The notes under the pieces were generated by a model. It was not told the DNA's origin, ran no database searches, and saw nothing but the letters and a program-made list of their open reading frames with translations. A program made the translations under genes and the position numbers. This document shows, piece by piece, positions 20,285-28,141 of a stretch of 45,886 bases of DNA (position 1 is its first letter; every line of letters begins with the position of its first letter). Location: positions 1-45,886 of the forward strand of contig WJOT01000033.1 of the NCBI GenBank assembly GCA_009619095.1. The letters run 5' to 3'. Source of the DNA: Clostridia bacterium. Its GTDB lineage: Bacteria; UBA6262; WVXT01.

Positions 20285-21418
20285 ATGATTGGGGTAATCT
20301 CTGATGACTTGACTGGGTGTGGCGATGTGGGATTACATTTTGCAGATTATGGTTTGAGAACAATTGTCCATGCTTCTAACTCAGAGCGCCTCTGCAAAAA
20401 TCTGAAGCCCGATGTTGACTGGGACGTTCTTGTGGTGAATACTGAAAGCAGGTTCGATGAATCTCAAACAGCCTATGAGAAGGTTAAATGTGTCTTGAGA
20501 TTCTTCAGGAAATTAAACATAAAACAGATTTATAAAAAAATAGATTCTACCTTGCGGGGAAATATCGGTTCGGAGATTGACGCACTTTTTGATGAGTTGA
20601 ACATAGAAGAACTTCCCTTTTGTGCTGCCTTTCCCCGGACAGGAAGGACTACAATAGAGGGTTACCACTATGTTTGGGGAGAGTTGGTTACCAGAACAGA
20701 GTTTGCTGGGGATCCCAGAAATCGAGTGAGCGAAGCTCATATACCCACTTTACTGAAAGGGATGTCGAAATACTATGATAGAATTAAAGTATACGATGCA
20801 AGAACTCAAAGAGATTTAAAAAATATCGCCAGAGAAATCCCGGATTACACGACTGTATGTGGAGCAAGTGCTCTGGCTGGGGAGTTGGTCAAATTCTGGG
20901 GGAAGGCAAGATTAAGCAGAGATGTTGAATCTAAGACCGTAACCGGTGGTTCAAAACCTGTGTTGATTATTTCCGGGAGTAGACAATCGGTTACCTACGA
21001 ACAGATTGGAGAGTTGAAGAGAAAGAAAAGTTTATTAGCTGTGCCTATAGACTTCGAGCGAAATCGAGTGGAAATACCGGATGCGAAAAATGCTAAACAC
21101 ATATTAATCTATCCTCAAAAGAGTAACCACAAACTCGATGCAGAGAAGATTATTAGAACGATTGTCTATTTGACCACAGGACTTTGCAAAGGAGGGTTCT
21201 TTCGTAATCTAATTCTTATTGGTGGAGAGACTGCTTTCAATATCTGTCGAGCATTAAAAATAGAGACCTTTCAAATTATTTCGTCTGTATCACCGGGGAT
21301 TGCTTTCTGTCGGACTTTAGATGGGAAGTACAACTTCATTCTGAAGCCGGGAGGGTTTGGGGACAAGGAAACATTGATTAGATGTGTGCAATTTTTTGGC
21401 CATAGTAGGTCTTCGTAG
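20285..21418 (+). CDS. Four-carbon acid sugar kinase family protein (DUF1537; threonate/erythronate kinase-like)
   Basis: The 377-residue protein carries the N-terminal signature I-S-D-D-L-T-G-C-G-D-V-G (normally A-D-D-L-T-G-A-x-D-x-G), a K-K-I-D-S-T-L-R-G-N segment that binds the sugar acid, and the C-terminal nucleotide motif L-I-G-G-E-T-A. Family members phosphorylate C4 acid sugars such as D-threonate, D-erythronate or related lactate derivatives at O4. The usual partner genes (PdxA2 dehydrogenase, aldolase, isomerase) are not adjacent, so the substrate is unknown. ATG 20285 follows GAGGGAGAG derived from a repeat; GTG 20279 lies inside that site. Confidence 0.85.
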   Translation: MIGVISDDLTGCGDVGLHFADYGLRTIVHASNSERLCKNLKPDVDWDVLVVNTESRFDESQTAYEKVKCVLRFFRKLNIKQIYKKIDSTLRGNIGSEIDALFDELNIEELPFCAAFPRTGRTTIEGYHYVWGELVTRTEFAGDPRNRVSEAHIPTLLKGMSKYYDRIKVYDARTQRDLKNIAREIPDYTTVCGASALAGELVKFWGKARLSRDVESKTVTGGSKPVLIISGSRQSVTYEQIGELKRKKSLLAVPIDFERNRVEIPDAKNAKHILIYPQKSNHKLDAEKIIRTIVYLTTGLCKGGFFRNLILIGGETAFNICRALKIETFQIISSVSPGIAFCRTLDGKYNFILKPGGFGDKETLIRCVQFFGHSRSS

Positions 21419-21518
21419 TTATTTGGCTTACTCCTGGCAGAGCCCATCTCACAACTTTCCAGATAGGTATTCCCTCCAGCATTTTCAGCCACCCTTTTCC
21501 CTTGGACGAGAGAGGGAG

Positions 21519-21541
21519 AAAAAGTAGCCTGTCCCCTTTTT
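21519..21541. repeat. Dispersed A/T-tract repeat, TAGCCTGTCCCC variant
   Basis: One copy of the family: A run, GTAGCCTGTCCCC, T run. It lies 26 bases upstream of the promoter of the GH57 gene. The rest of the gap (21419-21567) shows no other clear feature. Confidence 0.75.
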
Positions 21542-21567
21542 CGCAGGAATTTCCCTCTTTCTTGTAC

Positions 21568-21597
21568 TTTACAATTCAAAATAATATTTAGTATAAT
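21568..21597 (+). promoter_or_regulatory. Sigma-70-type promoter of the GH57 gene
   Basis: TTTACA (21568-21573) is followed after 18 bases by a perfect TATAAT (21592-21597). A start near 21604 coincides with the alternative TTG codon, so translation from ATG 21637 with a leader of about 30 bases is more likely. Confidence 0.65.
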
Positions 21598-21636
21598 AAA
21601 AGATTGTCTATCACAAAAGGCGAGTTTTTAGAGAAA

Positions 21637-24288
21637 ATGAGAAAGATTTTAAGTTTACTTACCATATACTTCCTATTGATTCTTCTTCTTTTCCTTTTGG
21701 GCTGTGCGGGGATGCCGCCAGCGGAAAGAGAAGTGAGGAGAGTTCCTCTGAAGCCTCCAGAAGTTCCCAAGCAGATTCTCTACCTTGCTCTTGTCTGGAA
21801 TGGAGAAATACCCCGCGCCGGGGAGGCTAATTCCCAAACAATAATGAATCTTTTAGCTTTGTTAGAACGTTATCCCCAGATAAAGATGACTTTCAATTTG
21901 TCTCCTGAAATGATTGAATATATGAATTCTGGAGCTGTAGATATTTGTAGGCGACTTCAAGGTCTGGGTCGGATTGTAGTGGCAATGGTGCCTCCCGGCC
22001 GTCCCATTCTTCCGCTTCTTTACGATATAGATTTAGCCAGTGTGTCGATGCCAGAGGCTTCATTACCTACCGAGAAATATAGACATCCTGAAGATGTTAG
22101 AGCCAGAATAATGAAGGGGGTAAGTTTTTATCGGAAATGTTTTGGTGAGTTTCCTCGAGGGATCTGGCTTCCTGAAGGTGCGGTGGCTCAGGAAGTATTA
22201 GAGGTGGTTGGTGATTGTCGATTGCAGTGGATGGCTTCTGGTGAGGAAGTGCTGGAAGATTCGTTGAACATTGAATTGACCAGGAATGACCAGGGTCGGC
22301 TTCTGAATCCTAAGTTCTTATATCGGCCTTACCTTGTGTCTGGAAAAAAAAGAAAGGTAACAATGATTTTCCGCGACAGGATACTTAGCGATAGAATTAA
22401 TCTTGTCTATCCATTAGTGAGTGGAGAGGAAGCGGTGGGGGATTTTATGGAACGTCTCTATTTTATTCAACAGAAATGGAAAGAGAAATCCCCTTCTCTG
22501 GTGACCATAATTATAGATAATGATGAGAGCATATATTTTTTAAGTCAGCTTTTTAATCAACTTGAGGAAAGCACCTCAATCAAAACTGTTACTCTACAAG
22601 AGTATCTGGAAGACTATCCTGCGGTAGTGAGCATAAAAAAACTATGGCCAGGTTCTCTGGTCAATGCAAATTTTGATAGCTGGATTGGCGAAGAAGAAGA
22701 AAATATAGCCTGGGAACTTTTAGCTAAAGCCAGATTAGAGTTAGAAAATTATAAAAATAGTGGCCGAGCGAAAATTGAGAAACTGGACCAGGCGTTTGCA
22801 ACAATTTTAAAAGCCTCCGATAGTAAGTGGTTCTGGTGGTATGGTGAAGACCAGAATTCCGGTAGGGATGAGATTTTTGACCAGGAATACAGGAGCTTGT
22901 TGATTAAAGTCTATCAGACTATTGGTAGCGAACCGCCCGGGAGACTGTTCCAGCCAATTGTTGCTCAGAAAGAGTTTATCCCTGAGAGGGAAATTGTAGA
23001 CTTAGTTACTCCCCAGATTGATGGTATAATTGATGAGGGAGAATGGGATAATGCCGGCTACTATCGGGCTGAGGGGGGCGAGATATTCGATAAAATCTAT
23101 TACGGATACAATAGATTTAATCTCTATCTCAGGGTGGATACGAAAGATTTGCTCGCTGAAAGAAAGGGGACGGAATTCTTCATTGGATTCTATATAGGGA
23201 CACCCGGGGCGGGTAAGTATAATCTGTCTACTCGCTACGTAGAGCCTGGTACAGGGAGAACATTGGGATTTGGACTATCTAACGAAGTAGCAATTTGGTT
23301 TAACCAGTTTACTCTGGATTATGAAACTAGGAGAGGAAGGGCAGTCCTTTCCAGTGCAACAGGGAAAGATACCTGGCAACCTATCACTGATATCTATTCT
23401 ATGGCAGTGGGAGCCTATTCATTAGAAATTGGGATACCTCTTAAATACTTTAATGTTTCAGGGGGAGAAGCATTGAGAATGATTGCTGTGGTAGTAGAGG
23501 ATGGCGTGGAATTAGAGAGTATGCCACCTTTTGGACCTATTAGTATAATTCTTCCCGAGCTGTTTCATAAGGGGGCCATTATTTCAAGAATTATCGACCC
23601 TGTTGGTGATGATTACGGACCGGGCACCTATACTTATCCTGCCGATGCGGTGTTTAAACCTGGCTCATTCGATATTCGTGAGTTTTCTGTAAGTGAAGGG
23701 CCGGATTATGTGATTTTTAAGGTTAAATTGGGGATAATTGAAAATCCCTGGAATTCTCCTTCTGGTATCAGTTTACAGATTATTGATGTTTACATTGACC
23801 TGAATAACAGGATAGGAGCTGGCTCTATGCAACTTCTTCCCGGAAGGAATGCTTATACCAGGGCTGAAGATGCCTGGGAATATGCAATCACTGTGGATGG
23901 CTGGCAACAGACGATGTATAAGATAGATTCAGCTGGCAAGCCGGTTAAATTGACAGACCTGGAAGTGAGGGTCAATTCTACCAGGGGAGAAGTTACCATT
24001 TATGTTCCCCGAAAGCTAATCCGTGGAGATCCTCGAAATTGGGGATATTTGCCGATGGTCTTAGCTTACGATGGAGAGGCCCCACCACGAAATTGGAAGG
24101 TGAGAGATGTTAAGCAAACAAACGATGAATTCTACTTTGGTGGTGCCTACTTGTCCTTAAATAATAGCGCAAGGAGTAGCCCAAATATTATCGACCTCGT
24201 TCTGCCTCGAGGAGAAAATCAGAAAAATTTACTCGGTGTTTACAGAAAAAGTAAGGCAGTGGAAATCCCTGCAATAAGAGCAAGATAA
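21637..24288 (+). CDS. Lipoprotein glycoside hydrolase family 57 with C-terminal DOMON/glucodextranase-C-like domain
   Basis: The 883-residue protein has a lipoprotein signal peptide (L20-L-G-C23). The GH57 catalytic domain follows: an N-terminal L-A-L-V-W-N motif, R-G-I-W-L-P-E180-G-A-V (the glutamate at the nucleophile position), and F-R-D247-R-I-L-S-D252 (the acid/base region). The linked helical segment F-W-W-Y-G-E-D-Q-N-S-G is typical of the family. The C-terminal 300 residues contain the sugar-binding-like segment D-P-V-G-D-D-Y-G-P-G-T-Y-T-Y-P, known from glucodextranase and amylopullulanase C-terminal domains. It is probably tethered to the outer membrane and cleaves alpha-glucans. The WN dyad replaces the usual W-x-H-Q-P-Y, so activity or substrate may be altered. 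Start 21637 gives the lipobox and fits the promoter. Confidence 0.8.
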   Translation: MRKILSLLTIYFLLILLLFLLGCAGMPPAEREVRRVPLKPPEVPKQILYLALVWNGEIPRAGEANSQTIMNLLALLERYPQIKMTFNLSPEMIEYMNSGAVDICRRLQGLGRIVVAMVPPGRPILPLLYDIDLASVSMPEASLPTEKYRHPEDVRARIMKGVSFYRKCFGEFPRGIWLPEGAVAQEVLEVVGDCRLQWMASGEEVLEDSLNIELTRNDQGRLLNPKFLYRPYLVSGKKRKVTMIFRDRILSDRINLVYPLVSGEEAVGDFMERLYFIQQKWKEKSPSLVTIIIDNDESIYFLSQLFNQLEESTSIKTVTLQEYLEDYPAVVSIKKLWPGSLVNANFDSWIGEEEENIAWELLAKARLELENYKNSGRAKIEKLDQAFATILKASDSKWFWWYGEDQNSGRDEIFDQEYRSLLIKVYQTIGSEPPGRLFQPIVAQKEFIPEREIVDLVTPQIDGIIDEGEWDNAGYYRAEGGEIFDKIYYGYNRFNLYLRVDTKDLLAERKGTEFFIGFYIGTPGAGKYNLSTRYVEPGTGRTLGFGLSNEVAIWFNQFTLDYETRRGRAVLSSATGKDTWQPITDIYSMAVGAYSLEIGIPLKYFNVSGGEALRMIAVVVEDGVELESMPPFGPISIILPELFHKGAIISRIIDPVGDDYGPGTYTYPADAVFKPGSFDIREFSVSEGPDYVIFKVKLGIIENPWNSPSGISLQIIDVYIDLNNRIGAGSMQLLPGRNAYTRAEDAWEYAITVDGWQQTMYKIDSAGKPVKLTDLEVRVNSTRGEVTIYVPRKLIRGDPRNWGYLPMVLAYDGEAPPRNWKVRDVKQTNDEFYFGGAYLSLNNSARSSPNIIDLVLPRGENQKNLLGVYRKSKAVEIPAIRAR

Positions 24289-24291
24289 CGT

Positions 24292-24370
24292 AGATTGTAG
24301 GTCCCGATTCATCGGGACAAAAATAGGTTATGCATCCCGATTTTCAATCGGGAAATTTGTGCCTACAATA
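24292..24370. repeat. Inverted-repeat cluster upstream of the HtrA gene
   Basis: ATTGTAGG near 24294 and CCTACAAT at 24362-24369 form outer arms around GTCCCGAT-TC-ATCGGGAC (24301-24318) and TCCCGATT-TTC-AATCGGGA (24335-24353). It is a hairpin-cassette assembly with the conserved TGTAGG/CCTACA flank. Confidence 0.78.
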
Positions 24371-24402
24371 TGAAGGAATTAATTTAAAGGAGGTTGAGGA
24401 GA

Positions 24403-25956
24403 ATGAAGGAAATGATAAGGTCTAAAATCTGGATTTTGATATTGGCGCTGGTTTTGTCTCTTTCATTATTTTTGGGATTTACCTGTAAAGGAAAAACGAA
24501 AGGAGAGGAAATACTCCCAACCAAGAAGGAGACGTCTTCTGAAGAAACTGTATCCGTCCCTAATGGAGTGATTGAGCTTCAGGAAGCTTTCGCTAATGTG
24601 GCTCAGGTGGTAAAGCCTGCGGTGGTAAATATCTCTGCAGTGCACATTCTGAAGATGGAAGTTCCTTATTATCAATTCTACTTTGGTGACCCTTTCGAAG
24701 ATTTTTTTGATGAATTTTTTGGAAGACCGAGAGAAAGGAAACGGGAGCCCAAGAAGAGAGAGTTTAAGCGAAGGCTGGAAGGAACTGGTTCGGGGGTGAT
24801 TATTGATCCCAAAGGTTATATATTGACGAATTACCACGTGATTGCTGGAGCAGAGGAGATTAAGGTCACATTATCTAATGGTAAGGAGAGGAAATATGAT
24901 GGTAAGGTAATTGGTAAGGACCCCAGAACCGACTTAGCTATAATCAAAATAAAATCGAAGGAGAAATTTCCTGCAGCTAAACTTGGCGATTCGGATAAGA
25001 TAAGGATTGGAGATTGGGCAATAGCTATTGGCTCTCCATTTGGATTAAAGCAGACCTTAACTGTGGGTGTGATTAGTGCTAAGAGGCAATCGCTATACGT
25101 TGAAGGTAAACAGTATAGAGAGATGATTCAGACTGATGCTTCCATTAACCGGGGCAATAGTGGTGGTCCGCTGGTCAATATTAAAGGAGAGGTTATCGGG
25201 ATTAACACAGCAATTTATGCTCCCACGGGAGTTTTTGCTGGCGTAGGGTTTGCTATCCCTATTAATAATGCTAAAGAGATTATTGATGAGTTAATCGAAA
25301 AGGGGAGAGTTGTGCGTGGCTGGTTGGGGATAGAAATAAGGGAAGTGGACGAAGTTATAGCCAAGCAATTTAACCTTCCCAACACAAAAGGGGTTCTAGT
25401 TAATAGAGTAATAGAAGACTCGGCTGCAGAGAAGGGGGGAATGAAGAGGGGTGATATAATTATAAAAATTGGAGGCCATAAAGTTGAAGACGTGAGAGAC
25501 CTCCAGAAAGTAGTCACCAAAACAAAACCGGGAAAGAAAGTAAAAGTAATGGTAATTAGAGAAAAAAAGGAGGTCACTCTGAGCATAAAATTGGGAGAAA
25601 TGCCAGAACCGACGGAGGAGGCAAGAGTAAGGGAAAAAGAAAAAGAAGAAATAGGGGAAGGAGAAGTTGAACAATGGTTGGGTATGAAGGTAGAGACATT
25701 AACCACTGCTTTAGTTAAAAGGTATGGTATTGATGATGGAGAAGGAGTGGTAATTGTGGAAATTGAAATTGGCAGTAAGGCTGAAGAGATGGGTTTAGTG
25801 GAAGGTGACTTGATAAGAAGTGTAAATAGGCAATCCACGGGAAATTGTAAAGAGTTTAAGAAAGTGGTTAAGAAAGCAGACCTTTCCGAGGGAGTAATTT
25901 TTGATATTGTGCGTCGGGGTCGTCCGGTATACATAACTTATATGGAGCGAGGGTGA
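24403..25956 (+). CDS. HtrA/Deg-family serine protease with two PDZ domains
   Basis: The 517-residue envelope protease has an N-terminal hydrophobic segment (residues 8-26) ending near a cysteine; the lipobox is poor, so a signal anchor is also possible. The catalytic triad is H145 (T-N-Y-H-V), D177 (R-T-D-L-A) and S253 (R-G-N-S-G-G-P-L). PDZ1 starts about residue 300 and PDZ2 about 420, separated by a Glu-rich linker (A-R-V-R-E-K-E-K-E-E). It degrades or refolds damaged exported proteins. AAAGGAGG precedes ATG 24403 by nine bases; TTG 24394 abuts that site and is rejected. The following gene overlaps its stop by four bases. Confidence 0.93.
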   Translation: MKEMIRSKIWILILALVLSLSLFLGFTCKGKTKGEEILPTKKETSSEETVSVPNGVIELQEAFANVAQVVKPAVVNISAVHILKMEVPYYQFYFGDPFEDFFDEFFGRPRERKREPKKREFKRRLEGTGSGVIIDPKGYILTNYHVIAGAEEIKVTLSNGKERKYDGKVIGKDPRTDLAIIKIKSKEKFPAAKLGDSDKIRIGDWAIAIGSPFGLKQTLTVGVISAKRQSLYVEGKQYREMIQTDASINRGNSGGPLVNIKGEVIGINTAIYAPTGVFAGVGFAIPINNAKEIIDELIEKGRVVRGWLGIEIREVDEVIAKQFNLPNTKGVLVNRVIEDSAAEKGGMKRGDIIIKIGGHKVEDVRDLQKVVTKTKPGKKVKVMVIREKKEVTLSIKLGEMPEPTEEARVREKEKEEIGEGEVEQWLGMKVETLTTALVKRYGIDDGEGVVIVEIEIGSKAEEMGLVEGDLIRSVNRQSTGNCKEFKKVVKKADLSEGVIFDIVRRGRPVYITYMERG

Positions 25957-27938
25957 GAAAGCATAGCTTGTCTATTGACAGAGTCGGGACTGAGAGGCAA
26001 TCGAGTCTTTCGCCATCATTAACGGGTTATTTAGAGAAAATTATCCTGGGAATATTTATATTTTTTGTACTCTTCTCTGCCTTGGCAATTGACGTCAAAC
26101 TTACCCGCTACAAGCTCTTTGCGATGCAACTATCTGTTATCCTGCTTCTGGTCTTCTGGATAGTAAGGATGATGCTTGAGGGGCGGCTCGTTCTCAAAAG
26201 TAACCTTCTGAATTTACCCATCCTCTTCTATGGCTTGGCCATTTCTCTCTATTACATATTTTCCACAGATAAAGTGGTAGCCAGGAATGAATTTCAAAGA
26301 ATGCTAATTTGTGTGTTCGTTTTCTTTGTTGTTGCCAACAACATTCGTGATAGAAGAAACTTGAATTACATACTTTCTGCCTGGCTTTTGGGAAGTATCT
26401 TTGTCTCGCTGAATGGAATTAGCTCCTTCTGGGCAGTTAAGAATCCTGCAAATGTTTTGACTTCACTCTTTTCCTGGCTGGCTGGAATTTTTTCAAGCAT
26501 CGATAAGTGGCTTCACCTTCCACTGAGGGAATTCTTTGGTATCGCTCATTATGGACCTAACCAGCGTCCTTTTGCCACTTTTGGCAATCCCAATTTCTTT
26601 GCAGGCTACATAATAGTTTGTTTACCAATATTTTTCTCTATGTTTTTAACTGAAAGGAAGAGATGGAAACTACTATTTGGTCTTAGTACTTTGCTTTTGC
26701 TTCTCAATTTATACTTTACAGCCACACGGGGGGCATGGGGTGGCTTTATAATTTCCTTTCTGATTTTTGTAATACTTTACAGCAAACAGGTGGGAGGGGA
26801 GCGGTGGCAGAAGTTCTGGAAGGGAAAGTTAAAATTTCTTATTCCTTTGCTTCTTATTTTTCTTTTACATTTTGGATTAATGTCCACCAGTCAAAAATAT
26901 AAGAAGACGATTGAAGCAGGAACTGACAAAATTCACCAGATACTTACCCGGCGCACTGAGCGTTTACTGATCTGGAGAGATACATTGGTAATGGGGCTCA
27001 ATAACCCTGTGGGAGTAGGGATTGGAGCATTTCACATATATTTTCCCCGCTATGCCTCAGAGGAACTTCTGAAAATTCTGCCGCAGGATAGGTTTATTGT
27101 CAATTATGCTCACAACGAGTTTTTGGAAATCTGGTCGGAAACAGGTCTTATTGGAATTGGTATCTTTATCTGGACAATTTTTGCCTTCTTTGCTCAAGGG
27201 AGGCTACTGTTGAAGGAAGATTCGAGTCTTAAGTCCCGGAAAATTTTAACTCTGGGGTGGCTTGCCTCAAGCGCTGGAATTCTTGCACATAGCTTTGTTT
27301 CAGTTAATATGCGGTTTATAGTAACCGCAGTCTATTTCTATTTTGTACTCGGGCTGTTGGCTTCCCAGTGTAAGAGAGAGATAATGGTGCCCATAGATTG
27401 GCCAAGAGCTTTAAAGCTAACTATAATTGGTCTTGTCTTCTGTATGGGAATATTCTCTATAAAGGGAATAGTTAAACCCTTTCGTGCCCACAAGTTATTG
27501 ACAGAAGAGGTCAGTTTCTTTGAGCAGAAAGAAGTTGACCCCCAGAAGACAATCGCAGCACTTGAGGAAACTGTTAAAACTGATCCCTATAATGCTTTGG
27601 CTTATTACAGGCTGGGATGGGTTTACGCAAAGGAGAAGAACTGGAGACAAGCTGTCAAGAATTTTGAGCTCGCCTGTAGATTGAACCCTGAACTTCCAGG
27701 AGCAAGGAATAATTTGGGAAATATCTACTTTACTTTAGGAAATAAACAGAAGGCGATTGAGAATTATCAGAAGGCAATCGCCATCAATCCCGATATGATT
27801 GATGCCCATTTCAATTTAGGATATTGTTATTATACTGTGGGAAAACTTAAAGAAGCTGCTGATGAATTCAAAAAGGTTCTGGAGCTTGACCCCGATAATT
27901 ATAAAGCCACGATAATGATTGAGAAAATGGTGCAATAA
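25953..27938 (+). CDS. O-antigen ligase-like (Wzy_C) membrane protein with C-terminal TPR repeats
   Basis: The 661-residue protein has about eleven or twelve hydrophobic helices to residue 500. Wzy/O-antigen-ligase landmarks are visible: F-G-N-P-N-F-F-A-G-Y near 210, T258-R259-G-A-W, and A-H387-N-E-F-L-E-I-W-S-E-T-G in the large periplasmic loop. The last 150 residues form about three TPR units (A-L-A-Y-Y-R-L-G-W-V-Y, A-R-N-N-L-G-N-I-Y-F-T-L-G, A-H-F-N-L-G-Y-C-Y). Such proteins transfer or polymerise surface glycans, or glycosylate proteins (PglL-like); the TPRs suggest protein partners. GTG overlaps the htrA stop by four bases, linking a glycan enzyme to the protease transcript. Confidence 0.85.
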   Translation: MRKHSLSIDRVGTERQSSLSPSLTGYLEKIILGIFIFFVLFSALAIDVKLTRYKLFAMQLSVILLLVFWIVRMMLEGRLVLKSNLLNLPILFYGLAISLYYIFSTDKVVARNEFQRMLICVFVFFVVANNIRDRRNLNYILSAWLLGSIFVSLNGISSFWAVKNPANVLTSLFSWLAGIFSSIDKWLHLPLREFFGIAHYGPNQRPFATFGNPNFFAGYIIVCLPIFFSMFLTERKRWKLLFGLSTLLLLLNLYFTATRGAWGGFIISFLIFVILYSKQVGGERWQKFWKGKLKFLIPLLLIFLLHFGLMSTSQKYKKTIEAGTDKIHQILTRRTERLLIWRDTLVMGLNNPVGVGIGAFHIYFPRYASEELLKILPQDRFIVNYAHNEFLEIWSETGLIGIGIFIWTIFAFFAQGRLLLKEDSSLKSRKILTLGWLASSAGILAHSFVSVNMRFIVTAVYFYFVLGLLASQCKREIMVPIDWPRALKLTIIGLVFCMGIFSIKGIVKPFRAHKLLTEEVSFFEQKEVDPQKTIAALEETVKTDPYNALAYYRLGWVYAKEKNWRQAVKNFELACRLNPELPGARNNLGNIYFTLGNKQKAIENYQKAIAINPDMIDAHFNLGYCYYTVGKLKEAADEFKKVLELDPDNYKATIMIEKMVQ

Positions 27939-28097
27939 ATGTAGCGGCAGAGCGAAGCTCTGCATTGTAGGGGCGACACGCAGTTTACCCCGATAAAGCG
28001 GGGTGGTCGCCCAAAGGAAGGGACGGCACGCCGAAAAATCGGCATAAACTGCGTCCGTCCCCTACAGGGGAGTAAAGCTTACGCTTTGCTGCTACAA
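27939..28097. repeat. Hairpin-cassette cluster upstream of the UvrD-like helicase gene
   Basis: It contains GCAGAGC/GCTCTGC, TGTAGGGGCGAC, CCCCG-ATAAAG-CGGGG, GGTCGCCC, the 46-bp GGGACGG cassette (28020-28065) and the AAAGC-TTAC-GCTTT hairpin with TGCTGCTACA (28072-28096). The module order parallels 9206-9301 and, in reverse groups, 40216-40453. Confidence 0.8.
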
Positions 28098-28141
28098 ATC
28101 TTGCTGATGCGGGTAGTTACGAAAAAAGGAGTTCTGGTTTT

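Noticed and set aside
21562-21597. TTGTAC as the -35 box for the GH57 promoter
   Set aside because: The gap to TATAAT is 24 bases, too long; TTTACA at 21568 gives 18.
25215-25934. 239-residue minus-strand frame
   Set aside because: It is opposite the PDZ region of the HtrA gene, rich in Ser, Thr, Ile and Phe, with no motif; it is a shadow of purine-rich coding sequence.
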